Source: Microbacterium sp. Leaf159
GTDB lineage: Bacteria; Actinomycetota; Actinomycetes; Actinomycetales; Microbacteriaceae
Length of the DNA: 38,318 nt
NCBI RefSeq assembly: GCF_001423615.1
Contig: NZ_LMOU01000001.1
Location: forward strand, 172,409 to 210,726
Reading direction: 5' to 3'
The notes under the pieces were generated by a model. The model was not told where the DNA came from. It saw only the letters and a list, made by a program, of their open reading frames with translations, and ran no database searches. Made by a program: the position numbers and the translations under genes. Positions 10,894 to 19,216 of this stretch are shown here, in pieces. Numbering within the stretch: position 1 is the first letter of the stretch; the number at the start of each line of letters is the position of its first letter.

Positions 10894-12324
10894 TCAGGGC
10901 TGTGCACGCCGTCGCTGCTGGCGGACTTTGCCGAGCATCGTATCGATGGCGACGAACACCAGCAGCGTCCAGCCCACCAGAGGCAGCCAGAGACCGATCA
11001 GCACGGATGCTGTAGCGACGACTCCAATTCCCCACCACGGAGCCGCCCTCAGTGCAGGCGGCGGTGGCGCACCGAGGAGTCGGCCGGAATCGCGCATGGG
11101 ACGCCGTCGCCACCACATCAGGTAACCGAGCACCGTCATCGATACCAGCGCGCTGGCGATCACGAACAGGATGATCTGGTTCGCGAGACCGAACATGACG
11201 CCCATGTGGAGGTTGACACCCCAGCTGGCGAGCTTCGCGGTGAGGGGAAAGTCGGCGAAGTCGACCCGGTCCACGACCTGCATCGTGGTGCCGTCGATCG
11301 CGAGCGAGTCCGCCTCAGTGGGGAAGCCGGTCTTGATCTCGCGGACGGTCCACGCCGTGCCGCTCTCTGCCGGGGGCTTGATCTCGACCTCACCCGTGTT
11401 CACGTTCTCGCGCTGTGCGATGGCGAGCACCGCGTCGAAGGTCTCAGGGTTCGCGGCACCCGTCGATGCGATCGGAGCTCCACGGTGATGGGCGTGCTCG
11501 TCGGCTGCGGGTTCAGCGCCGTCGAGGCTCGTGTTCACCGTCGGCGTTCCGCCATCGAAGGAGGCCCTCAGGTCTGCGATGTTCGCTCCGGCGTACTGCG
11601 ACCAAGTGATCCCCGTGGCTGAGAGGAAGATCGCTCCGAGCAGCACCCAGACGCCGACGGACGCATGCCATCCGAGAAGTCCGTGATAGCCCCGGTGGCG
11701 GAGGTTCGGGCGGAGGAGGTCGCGCTTCCCACGTGCTGTGCGAATGCGCATCACCCAGAGGGCGAGCCCGGCGACGGCGACGATTCCCAACCACGATGCG
11801 GCGAGCTCGCTGTAGAGGCGCCCGGTGTCGCCGAGATTCAGATTGCGATGCAGGTTGCTGATCCAGGTCCGCAGCGGAGTGGATCCGCTCGTGCCATAGA
11901 CGACGAGGTCGCCGCGGATCTCGCCCGTGCCCGGATCCACGAACACCGCTCGGGACTCGCTGGAGCCGAGTCCGTCCTCCGAGTACATGATGCGGGTGGT
12001 GTCGTCGTTCTCTGGTGCAGGGCGCACCGCGAACAGGACGGCGTCATCACCGATGTACTCGTTCGCCGTCTCGATCTGCGTGGCGAGAGAGAGCGTCGTC
12101 TCGGAGTGCGGAGCGTGCAGCTCCTGCGAGTAGACGGCATGTTCGAGCTGCGGGGTGAGGGCGTACAGTGCCCCGCTCAGGGCGGCGACGAGGATGAAGG
12201 GACCGATGAGGATCCCGGCATAGAAGTGCAGGCGCAGCATCAGAGCGCCGAACCAGCCTCCTCGTCGCCGGATCTGTCTCGTGGTCGGGGGAGGAGTCGC
12301 CGAATGCGGCTCAGTGAGGGTCAT
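10894..12324 (-). CDS. PepSY-associated transmembrane protein
   Basis: A 476-residue polytopic membrane protein of the PepSY_TM family, often found beside iron or copper uptake genes and related to ferric-reductase-like proteins. It begins with a short polar region and RRRGGWFGALMLRLHFYAGI, typical of the family. Helices are visible near 35-60, 190-210, 230-255, 390-420 and 435-465, with a large periplasmic region between the first two. Histidines suited to heme or metal binding occur at RLHFYAG, LHRNLNLG and LLGWHASVG. The ATG at 12324 is ten bases after the Dyp peroxidase stop; the start is fixed by this and by the family's N-terminus. It is the last gene of the metal cluster. Confidence 0.88.
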   Translation of the reverse strand: MTLTEPHSATPPPTTRQIRRRGGWFGALMLRLHFYAGILIGPFILVAALSGALYALTPQLEHAVYSQELHAPHSETTLSLATQIETANEYIGDDAVLFAVRPAPENDDTTRIMYSEDGLGSSESRAVFVDPGTGEIRGDLVVYGTSGSTPLRTWISNLHRNLNLGDTGRLYSELAASWLGIVAVAGLALWVMRIRTARGKRDLLRPNLRHRGYHGLLGWHASVGVWVLLGAIFLSATGITWSQYAGANIADLRASFDGGTPTVNTSLDGAEPAADEHAHHRGAPIASTGAANPETFDAVLAIAQRENVNTGEVEIKPPAESGTAWTVREIKTGFPTEADSLAIDGTTMQVVDRVDFADFPLTAKLASWGVNLHMGVMFGLANQIILFVIASALVSMTVLGYLMWWRRRPMRDSGRLLGAPPPPALRAAPWWGIGVVATASVLIGLWLPLVGWTLLVFVAIDTMLGKVRQQRRRAQP

Positions 12325-12334
12325 GTGGGTGCTT

Positions 12335-13561
12335 TCAGGTGAGGAGTGTGTCGCCGATGAATCCGGTGTCGCTGCATCCGGGTGGAATGGCGAAGACGGC
12401 GGAGCCGATGGGCGCGGTCCATTCGTTGAGCAGGTCGAGCTCGTCGAGACGTCGCTGCATCGGAGTGAACTGGCGGTCGATGTCGGCTTGGAACGAGACG
12501 AAGATGAGGCCCGATTCCGAGACCTCCGCGCCGACCGGGCGCTCGTCGTAGTTGTACGCGCGCCGGAAGATCCGCTCACTGCCGTCACCGCGGGCACGGC
12601 GGATGTGGGCGAACTGCGGGATGACGGGGAACCCGATCTCGGTCGTCGCGTCGAAGTCCGGCTCATCGAACTCCTCGGTCCCGGTCAGCGGCGCGCCGTT
12701 GGCGAGCGTCCTGCCCACTGAGGCGTCGCGACCGCTGCGGTCCAGGCGATCCCACTTGTCGAGGTCCATGCGGATGCGGCGCACGACCATGCCCGTTCCC
12801 CCGGACAGCCAGCCCTCAACCGCCCACACGACCTCGTCGAAGTCCGCGGTGCCGGGCTGCGGGTTGGTCGTGCCGTCTACCTGGCCGAAGAGGTTTCGCA
12901 TCGTGGTTCCGGGGCGCTCGGTGCCGTACGCGCGTCGGAAGCCCTGCTGCGTCCAACGGACACTCGCGAACCCGCGCGCGTCCTTCAGCAGCATCCGGGT
13001 CGCGTGGGCGACCGTCAGCGGGTCATCGCCTGCGATCTGCAGCAGCAGGTCCCCATCGGAGAACTCGGGCTGCAGACGATCCACCCGGAAGGCGGGGAGC
13101 GGCGCGAGCCACGCGGGGGCGTCCGCGCCTGCTCGAGCGACGAGCCCGGGGCCGAAGCCGAAGGTGACCGTCAGCCGCGCCGGTGACAGCGCGAGCTCGG
13201 GTTCGGAGTCAGCGAGAGCCGGGCGCCCCTGGGTGAGCCGGGCAGCATCGTCGGTCAGGATGCGCATCAGGCGTGTCAGCGCACTCCGGTCGATCTCGTC
13301 GTGCAGATCGAGAGCGACGAAGATCCCATGCGCCTGCGCGGAGGTGTCGACGCCGGCCTGGTGTTCTCCGAAGAACGGCACCTTCTCGTCGCCGTTCATG
13401 GCTGTCGAGACCGGCGCGTCGTCAGGGGACTGGCGGTTCAGGGCGAAGTCCGCTCCCACCGCCGCGACCGCGCCGACGCCGGCGACAGCCCCTCCGAGGA
13501 GGAACTGTCGCCGAGTCGACCCGGAGCGGCGGGAGCGGGCGCCCTCAGCGGGCGCGGGCAT
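12335..13561 (-). CDS. efeB: Tat-exported Dyp-type peroxidase (EfeB-like)
   Basis: Heme peroxidase of the dye-decolorizing family, exported folded by the Tat pathway. The 408 residues start with a twin-arginine signal (STRRQFLLGG, 15-24) and an alanine/glycine-rich helix. The family signature GQVDG lies at 226-230 with catalytic D229; the proximal heme histidine is H319 in FAHIRRARG; the distal arginine is in IFRRAY (333-334); NYDERP and GLIFVSFQAD follow. It begins on the last base of the PCu(A)C stop (TGATG) and is followed by the PepSY protein. No efeU or efeO is present, so the symbol reflects sequence type only. Confidence 0.93.
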   Translation of the reverse strand: MPAPAEGARSRRSGSTRRQFLLGGAVAGVGAVAAVGADFALNRQSPDDAPVSTAMNGDEKVPFFGEHQAGVDTSAQAHGIFVALDLHDEIDRSALTRLMRILTDDAARLTQGRPALADSEPELALSPARLTVTFGFGPGLVARAGADAPAWLAPLPAFRVDRLQPEFSDGDLLLQIAGDDPLTVAHATRMLLKDARGFASVRWTQQGFRRAYGTERPGTTMRNLFGQVDGTTNPQPGTADFDEVVWAVEGWLSGGTGMVVRRIRMDLDKWDRLDRSGRDASVGRTLANGAPLTGTEEFDEPDFDATTEIGFPVIPQFAHIRRARGDGSERIFRRAYNYDERPVGAEVSESGLIFVSFQADIDRQFTPMQRRLDELDLLNEWTAPIGSAVFAIPPGCSDTGFIGDTLLT

Positions 13562-14094
13562 CAGTGATCCATGCCCTCGTGCTCGTCGCTCTCTTCGTAG
13601 TTCTCGTTCGCGCCCGAGTAGTCCTTCACCGGAGCGGTGAACTCGTAGGTCGAGTCGTCGGAGAACGTGAGGGTGAACGTCGCCTCGTCGCCCGCCTGCA
13701 GAGGTGCGCTCAGATCCATCAGCATGATGTGGTTCGCGCCGGGCTCCAACGCCAGGTCTGACCCAGCGGGGATCACGAAGCCGCCTTCGATCTCGCGCAT
13801 CACCATCTCGCCCGATTCGTTCTCGACCGTCTCGTGGAGTTCGAGCATGCTCGATGCATCCGAGGTCACCGAGACGACCGTCACGTCGTCGTCGCCGCTG
13901 TTCACAAGCGTGCCGAAGGTCGCCGACATGCCGTCGTCGGCCGACTTCACCCAGGCATCCTCGATGGTGATGACATCCCCTGCCGGTTTCGTCGCTGTGT
14001 CTGCCGGGGTGCTCTCTGCTGCGCACCCGGTGAGGGCGAGCAGCATGACCGCGATGACCGTTGCGAGACGGGGGAGGGTGGTGGTGTTGTTCAT
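13561..14094 (-). CDS. PCu(A)C copper chaperone lipoprotein
   Basis: Periplasmic-type copper chaperone of the DUF461/PCu(A)C family, which binds Cu(I) and can deliver it to cytochrome oxidase. The 177 residues start with a lipoprotein signal ending LTGC (C24). The copper site is visible as H87, M97/M99, H122 and M124 in ELHETV, GEMVMREIEGG and NHIMLM, close to the family pattern H-x10-M-x21-H-x-M. The tail DEHEGMDH adds possible ligands. The ATG at 14094 is chosen over the GTG at 14109 because GAAAGG precedes it. The upstream copC stop overlaps this region, and the stop overlaps the Dyp peroxidase start. Confidence 0.93.
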   Translation of the reverse strand: MNNTTTLPRLATVIAVMLLALTGCAAESTPADTATKPAGDVITIEDAWVKSADDGMSATFGTLVNSGDDDVTVVSVTSDASSMLELHETVENESGEMVMREIEGGFVIPAGSDLALEPGANHIMLMDLSAPLQAGDEATFTLTFSDDSTYEFTAPVKDYSGANENYEESDEHEGMDH

Positions 14095-14105
14095 GGTGGT
14101 GCCTT

Positions 14106-14699
14106 TCACAGATCGTCTGTCGTCCGAGGACGACGAAGGAATCGAAGGAGGGCGAAGACGAGAACGGCGATCGCCGCTCCGCCCAGCCCGACGAGCAGCA
14201 CCCTGACGGCGCCGCCCGATTCGTCTGCGACCTGATCTGTTGCAGGGGCCGAGGTGGCGGCCGTCGTCTCGTCATCCGCGGGGCTGCCTGTCGACGCTGT
14301 CGCCATCGGCGCCGCGTCACCGACCGTGAAGGGGATGACACCCGAGATCGGGTGCCCGTCCTCTGACACGACCTGCCACCGCACCTGGTAGCCCGCCACC
14401 GGCATCGCCGGGTCCAGCTCCGCGGTCACCGTGTTTCCCACGACCGTGACGGCACCGGTGACCCAATCGGTACCGGACTCGTCGACCACGAGGACCACGG
14501 CCCCCGTCAGGTCGGAGTCGAGCACGAGGAGTTCACCGGAGAAGGTCATCGAGACGCTCGACGGTGAAGCGGCGAGTCGTTCGCCATCGCCGGGAGTGCT
14601 CGAGACCAGCTGATCGTGGGCTGACGCGGGCAGCGCTGTCGCGAGTACCGCGACGACAGCCACCGTCAGCCCCGCCGCGAGGGTGCGGAGAGGAGACAT
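14106..14699 (-). CDS. copC: CopC-domain copper-binding protein with C-terminal membrane helix
   Basis: Extracytoplasmic Cu(II)-binding protein; 197 residues. A signal peptide ends PASA before H28, so the mature protein would start with histidine, as the CopC copper brace requires. The second site is EDGHP (D114, H116). A T/A/S-rich linker leads to a C-terminal transmembrane helix (about 164-186) and the basic tail RFLRRPR, anchoring it to the outer face of the membrane. There is no CopD domain. It is followed directly by the PCu(A)C gene. A perfect 9-bp inverted repeat lies at 14721-14739, just upstream. Confidence 0.94.
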   Translation of the reverse strand: MSPLRTLAAGLTVAVVAVLATALPASAHDQLVSSTPGDGERLAASPSSVSMTFSGELLVLDSDLTGAVVLVVDESGTDWVTGAVTVVGNTVTAELDPAMPVAGYQVRWQVVSEDGHPISGVIPFTVGDAAPMATASTGSPADDETTAATSAPATDQVADESGGAVRVLLVGLGGAAIAVLVFALLRFLRRPRTTDDL

Positions 14700-14720
14700 G
14701 AGAGAAGAGGCCTTTCGACG

Positions 14721-14739
14721 GACGTCGACCGTCGACGTC
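14721..14739. promoter_or_regulatory. Perfect inverted repeat upstream of copC
   Basis: GACGTCGAC and GTCGACGTC flank a single central C at 14730. The repeat lies 21 bases before the copC ATG in the 122-base gap after the upstream membrane-protein gene. A 19-bp palindrome here suits a dimeric repressor, but it could also form an RNA hairpin. It does not look like the GC-stretch operator known for CsoR. Confidence 0.45.
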
Positions 14740-14821
14740 GTTCCTGCGTTCAGAGCCGAGCGACGTCGCGCACGGCGATGACGCGCGTCGCGGCCGGGGT
14801 CGGCCGTTCGCGCGGATCAGA

Positions 14822-15427
14822 TCAGATCGCAGTGCGCGCCGGCGGGGCGCGGCCTCGGAGAGTGGCGAGAAGGACGGATGCGACCGGGGCGATCGTGATG
14901 AACTCGCCCCGCACACGCTGCGTGGAGGAGAGACCCGGGCGCACGAGAACGGCATCGATACGTCGCTGCACCCAGCGGACCGCCTGCGTGGCGAGCTGGC
15001 GCAGTGCGAGCGCGAGGCGCTCGCCCCGGTGCAGGGCGAGGACGGTCAGCAGCGCGGCAACGGCATGGCCGAGCCACATGCTGCCGTCGGCGACGACGGC
15101 CTCAGAGACTCCTGTGGAGGGAGGCAGGACCAGCGGTGCCCCGTGCACGTGCGGTGTCGACGTTCCGGACGGGGAGATGGTGCCGAGCATGAAGAGCGTG
15201 TGGAAGAGGAACTGGCTCAGGGCGACGGAGATGCTGAGACGCGTGAGCGACAGTCGGCGTCCCGCCAGGAGCACGCAGATCATCAGGGAGAGCACCCAGG
15301 GCACGACGAGTCCGAGGAATCCGGGCATCTCGCCGCCGCCCGTGACATGACCCGCCAGTGCGATGAAGATCGCGAGCGTCGATGCGGCGAAGCCGCGGAC
15401 GACGGCGGGCTTCCTGGACTCGGTCAC
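14822..15427 (-). CDS. Polytopic membrane protein at the head of the copper cluster
   Basis: A 201-residue protein with about four transmembrane helices (roughly 12-31, 37-56, 61-82 and 116-134), an outer loop containing STPHVHGAPL, and a basic C-terminal region of 60 residues. I do not recognise a named family. Its position before copC and the histidine loop suggest a link to metal handling. The start is a GTG at 15427: an in-frame stop lies two codons upstream, so no longer start is possible. GAGGG touches the GTG, too close for a normal ribosome-binding site, and CAGACT ends six bases upstream, a degenerate leaderless-type hexamer. Confidence 0.75.
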   Translation of the reverse strand: MTESRKPAVVRGFAASTLAIFIALAGHVTGGGEMPGFLGLVVPWVLSLMICVLLAGRRLSLTRLSISVALSQFLFHTLFMLGTISPSGTSTPHVHGAPLVLPPSTGVSEAVVADGSMWLGHAVAALLTVLALHRGERLALALRQLATQAVRWVQRRIDAVLVRPGLSSTQRVRGEFITIAPVASVLLATLRGRAPPARTAI

Positions 15428-15543
15428 CCCTCAAGTCTGGCATGACACGGCCCGAGGGCCCTCCCGCGCTCGTGATCACGCGGTGGCGGAGTCCCCATCG
15501 ACCGGGGGAAGGTCTCTCGATCGCCCTGCGGCGGAGCATTGGG

Positions 15544-15549
15544 TAGGGT
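15544..15549 (+). promoter_or_regulatory. Possible -10 for the repeat-domain membrane protein
   Basis: TAGGGT would place the transcript start near 15556, giving a leader of about 42 bases with GGGGGAG at 15589-15595 before the GTG at 15598. Confidence 0.4.
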
Positions 15550-15597
15550 TTCGGTGGCGTGCCTGTCGGTCGATCGGCACGGACGAACGGGGGAGAT

Positions 15598-17781
15598 GTG
15601 CACGATTCGGTGACGGCTCGAAAGATGTACGGACCGCCGAGGGCCATCGCTCTCGCGTTCGGGAGGCCCGAGCCGACGATCGCGTACGCGACACCGCTCG
15701 TGATCGTCTGGATCGTCATCGCGACGATCCTGATGACTGTGCTCTCCGGCGAGCTGGCCATCGTCAACAACGAGGTGGCGCCGCTCCGTGCCGGCCCCGG
15801 CGTCGCGGTCGGCGTCGCGATCCTGGCCGTCGCGGTAGCGGTCGCCCACGGTTTCGGCATCACCGCCGCGACGCTCGCCATCATCGCGGCATCCGATGGG
15901 TGGCCGATGACCGTCCGTGAGGCATGGCGCGGGGCATTGCGGCGCCCGGGAAGCGTGACGTTCGCTGTCGTGGTCCTTCTCGTCCTCGCGGCGATCGTCC
16001 TGATCGTGACGTCGTTGGCGGCGATCCTGCCCGTCGTAGGCATCGCGGCGGGCATCGTGCTGCTCGTGGTCGGGATCATCCTCGCTCCGCTGTTGCTGGC
16101 CTGGCCACTGGTGGTCACGCGACGGAAGTCGCTTCCCGCCGCACTCGCGTGGGGGTGGCGATCGCCTCGCACCTTCCTCGGTCAGATGGCCGAGCCACTC
16201 GGCAACCCGCGGCTCGCCGTCGTCGTCACGATCGTGCTCACGGGCGTCGTCACGCTCGTCGTGACCTGGTTGGCCGGCCTGCTGCCGGCCGGGTGGTGGA
16301 CGCCGTTCGTCGGCGTCGTCCTCGCGCTCGTACCGTCGTCGCTCGTGCAGTTGCTTCTCGCTGCCGTGGCTGTGCGCGGAGCCGCCCTCCGCATCGACGA
16401 GCCGCTTCTGGCGACGGCGAAGGACGCCGAGGTCGCGCCCCTCGAGCGCCGACGCGGCGCACTCATCGGCGTCGCCGTGCTCGCCGTGCCCGCGGTCGTC
16501 GCCGCACTCCTCGTCGCCGTGAACCCGTGGCAGATCCCCGCATACGCCGCTGCCGACGTGCACCGTGTCTGGAACTCTTCTCAGATCGTCCCCTGGCAGG
16601 ACGGCACCATCGTGCTCTCGCGCCTGGGTGGGGAGGATTCCTTCGCGAGGGTCTGCACGGGCGGGGAGTGCGGACCGGAGCACGAGATGCTCTCGATCCT
16701 CCCGACAGCCATCGCTCCTGCGGCAGACGGCGGGGTCCTCTCGGCTTCCTGGTATCCGATCGAAGGTGCAGACGAGCAATCCGGGAGCTTCGAGCTGCGC
16801 GTGACGCACAGCTCGCCCGAGTCTCTCGCGACCTGGTCGGGTTCGCTCGGAGAAGACGCATCGGATGCCGAGAAGTTCGACGCCTGGTCGGGATTCCCCG
16901 GAGACGAGCGTGTGCTCGGCGGGATCGACTCGAGCTTCCGATCCGCGACTTCGGTCTTCAACCGCGGCAATCAGAGCCTGATGGCCGTGGCGATCGATTC
17001 GAGTGGTGACGCCCCGGTGATCGCCTCGATCGTGCGGCCGTCGGAGTCTCGCACCGCGACACTCGCCCTCGACTTCTGCGCTGACGCCGACTGCACCGCG
17101 AGCGAGCGCACGACACAGGAGGTGCAGTGGGCCTCCTGGAGCACCAACTCCACCACTCTCGATGTCGCCTCGACCGGCGACGGTGGTTCGGCCGTCGTGA
17201 CGCTCACGGATCGGGGTGAGGATGAGGAAGACGTTCCTCTTCGCGTGATCAGCGCCACTCCCGGTGGCGACTGGACGACCGAGGAGCTCGACGCAGAAGT
17301 ACCCGGTGACGCGGTCACCGATCTCGACCAGACGCACGGGGCTCAGGTCGCGATCGGTGCAGACGGGCTGCCGGTGGTGTTGTTCCGCGCGGTGGACCGC
17401 TCGACGCTGCGCCTCTTCTCCTGCGCGGATGCATCCTGCTCTACGGCGTCGATCACCGACATCCCCGCCGAGACCGACCTCCTTCACACGCCCGCATTGG
17501 CGATCGACTCGAGTGGGCGCCCGCTCATCGCGACGATCGACGGTGCTGTCAATGTCGCACTGCTCTCGTGTGCTGACGCCGCCTGCGAATCCCGCACGAG
17601 CGCCCCGGTTCTGGCGGCCGCGCCGACCGACGGTGGGTTCTCCCACGGCCTCGCCCTCGCCGTCGACGACGAGGATCGTCCGCTCATCGCGGTCGGCCTG
17701 CGGCGGGCGGGTTCTGAAGCGAAGGCGACCTCCAGCGGAACGGTCGTGGCCTGCACCGCTCCGCGCTGCGGCGGCGAGTAG
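15598..17781 (+). CDS. Multi-pass membrane protein fused to an extracytoplasmic C-x4-C repeat domain
   Basis: A 727-residue protein. The first 310 residues contain about six strongly hydrophobic helices resembling glycerophosphoryl-phosphodiesterase-type or DUF975-like membrane domains. The remaining 410 residues are polar and probably outside. They contain five C-x4-C pairs (C353/C358, C494/C499, C609/C614, C658/C663, C719/C724), several within the pattern L-x-x-C-A-D-A-x-C, alternating with strands such as LAIDSSGRPLIATIDG and LAVDDEDRPLIAVGL. This resembles the repeat of bacterial beta-propeller proteins with paired cysteines. GTG at 15598 is chosen because GGGGGAG precedes it. Function unknown. 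Confidence 0.78.
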   Translation: MHDSVTARKMYGPPRAIALAFGRPEPTIAYATPLVIVWIVIATILMTVLSGELAIVNNEVAPLRAGPGVAVGVAILAVAVAVAHGFGITAATLAIIAASDGWPMTVREAWRGALRRPGSVTFAVVVLLVLAAIVLIVTSLAAILPVVGIAAGIVLLVVGIILAPLLLAWPLVVTRRKSLPAALAWGWRSPRTFLGQMAEPLGNPRLAVVVTIVLTGVVTLVVTWLAGLLPAGWWTPFVGVVLALVPSSLVQLLLAAVAVRGAALRIDEPLLATAKDAEVAPLERRRGALIGVAVLAVPAVVAALLVAVNPWQIPAYAAADVHRVWNSSQIVPWQDGTIVLSRLGGEDSFARVCTGGECGPEHEMLSILPTAIAPAADGGVLSASWYPIEGADEQSGSFELRVTHSSPESLATWSGSLGEDASDAEKFDAWSGFPGDERVLGGIDSSFRSATSVFNRGNQSLMAVAIDSSGDAPVIASIVRPSESRTATLALDFCADADCTASERTTQEVQWASWSTNSTTLDVASTGDGGSAVVTLTDRGEDEEDVPLRVISATPGGDWTTEELDAEVPGDAVTDLDQTHGAQVAIGADGLPVVLFRAVDRSTLRLFSCADASCSTASITDIPAETDLLHTPALAIDSSGRPLIATIDGAVNVALLSCADAACESRTSAPVLAAAPTDGGFSHGLALAVDDEDRPLIAVGLRRAGSEAKATSSGTVVACTAPRCGGE

Positions 17782-17797
17782 TCGGTCGCCGCCGCAG
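17766..17797. terminator. Bidirectional hairpin between convergent genes
   Basis: A perfect 12-bp GC-rich stem (17766-17777 with 17786-17797) has an eight-base loop that contains the TAG stop of the forward gene. It lies 15 bases from the stop of the opposing transporter gene. There is no T tract on either strand, as is common for actinobacterial gene-end hairpins. Confidence 0.6.
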
Positions 17798-17812
17798 GCC
17801 CCGATCTACGCC

Positions 17813-18946
17813 TCAGACCTCTTCCGGGCGCTTCTTCCGGAACGGGCGGGCCGGGGTGTGCGGGCCGTCCCATACGGTGATGATTCCCCAGGCGACGGCG
17901 GCGATCGGCACCGAGAGGACGGCACCGACGATTCCGCCGAGGATCGTGCCCGTGGTCAGAGCGAGCAGGATGACGAGGGCGTGGAGCTTGAGCGAACGGG
18001 CCATCACGACGGGCTGCAGGAAGTTGCCCTCGAGCTGGTTCACGAGCACGACGATTCCGACGACGATGAGGGCCGCGACAGGGCCGTGCGTGACGAGGGC
18101 GACGAGTGCCGCGAGGATTCCGGCGGCCGTCGCACCGACGAGCGGGATGAACGCCGTCAGGAAGACGATCACCGCGAGCGGGATCGCCAGCGGGATCTGA
18201 AGGATGGCGAGACCGATCCCGATGCCGAGGGCGTCTGCGGCCGCGACGATGGACGTTCCGCGGATGTAGCCGCCGAACACGTCGACCGTCTTGTCGCCGA
18301 TGCGGCGTGCACGCTCGTAGCTCGCTCCGGTGAAGGGGCGGAGCAGGAACTCCCAGATGCGCGGTCCGTCCTTGAGGAAGAAGAAGAGAACCACGATCAT
18401 CAGCGCCAGTCCCGTGAAGAAGCTCGCGGTCGCTGAGACGCCGGCGAGGGCTCCGCGCCCGAAGGAGGCGCTGGTGAGGAACTCTCCGGCGCTCGCCCAG
18501 ACGTCGTCGAGATCGATCGCCGAGATGTCGAAGGGCAGCGTGCCCAGCCAGGCCGTCACCTGTGCGATGCCGTCGGTGGTGGAGTCGACGAGGTCATCCC
18601 ACTGCGAACGCACTGTGAGGACGATGACCCACACGATGCCGCCGAGGATCGCGAGGATGCCGATCAGGGCGATCCAGGTCGCGAGGATCGAGGGGACGCC
18701 CTTGCGTCGCATCAGAGCGACGAGAGGATGGATGGCGGAGGCCAGGATCAGCGCGATGGTCACGGGGATGAAGACCAGCGACAGCTGGGTGATCACCAGG
18801 ACGCCGACGGCGACGAGTGCGAGCACCGCCAGCGTCTGCAGACTGCGGGTCGCCGCGAGACCAAAGCCCTTGGACCAGAGTCCTGGCTCTCGGGGTGGAG
18901 CGGAGCCGTCAGACAGGGGCTCGGTTCGTCGAAAAAGTCCCAGCAC
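17813..18946 (-). CDS. AI-2E family (PerM/UPF0118) transporter
   Basis: A 377-residue inner-membrane protein of the AI-2E transporter/PerM family, whose members export signals or exchange ions; the substrate cannot be told. About eight helices are visible: two near the N-terminus after a polar leader (LAVLALVAVGVLVI, LVFIPVTIALILASAI), one near 115-140, a central polar region, and the conserved FFFLKDGPRIW, IRGTSIVAAADALGIGIGL, FIPLVGATAAG and NQLEGNFLQPVVMARSLKLHAL segments. The GTG at 18946 is chosen because GGGAG lies eight bases upstream. Convergent with the repeat-domain protein. Confidence 0.9.
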   Translation of the reverse strand: MLGLFRRTEPLSDGSAPPREPGLWSKGFGLAATRSLQTLAVLALVAVGVLVITQLSLVFIPVTIALILASAIHPLVALMRRKGVPSILATWIALIGILAILGGIVWVIVLTVRSQWDDLVDSTTDGIAQVTAWLGTLPFDISAIDLDDVWASAGEFLTSASFGRGALAGVSATASFFTGLALMIVVLFFFLKDGPRIWEFLLRPFTGASYERARRIGDKTVDVFGGYIRGTSIVAAADALGIGIGLAILQIPLAIPLAVIVFLTAFIPLVGATAAGILAALVALVTHGPVAALIVVGIVVLVNQLEGNFLQPVVMARSLKLHALVILLALTTGTILGGIVGAVLSVPIAAVAWGIITVWDGPHTPARPFRKKRPEEV

Positions 18947-19152
18947 TCGTGGTCTCCCGCTCTTCAGGGATCGCCGTGTCAGCGATCGATGGCCTCGTAT
19001 GTCTATCCGGGACGCGAGGGGAAGGCAAGCCCCTGGCGTTCGCGTGCACACTCCAGTCTGTCGTGTTCACCGGGCCGCGGCGCGAGCGACGATGCTGTAT
19101 CGCGCATTTCGGATCGAGTCGCCGCGTAACAGAACCCGGATTCGCGAGTCTC

Positions 19153-19158
19153 TATAGA
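19153..19158 (+). promoter_or_regulatory. Possible -10 upstream of the 127-residue protein
   Basis: TATAGA in the otherwise featureless 270-base gap between the divergent transporter and the next forward gene. It would give a leader of about 50 bases before 19217. No -35 match is seen. Confidence 0.3.
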
Positions 19159-19216
19159 TGTGAGGGCGATATGACGCGCGGTCGTGCGTCGTCGCCGGAT
19201 GAGAGGAGCGCCGCCG

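Noticed and set aside
15424..17646. A 740-codon open frame antisense to the repeat-domain membrane protein
   Set aside because: The translation is arginine- and aspartate-rich with no hydrophobic or conserved segments; the forward frame has clear helices, a ribosome-binding site and regular cysteine spacing.
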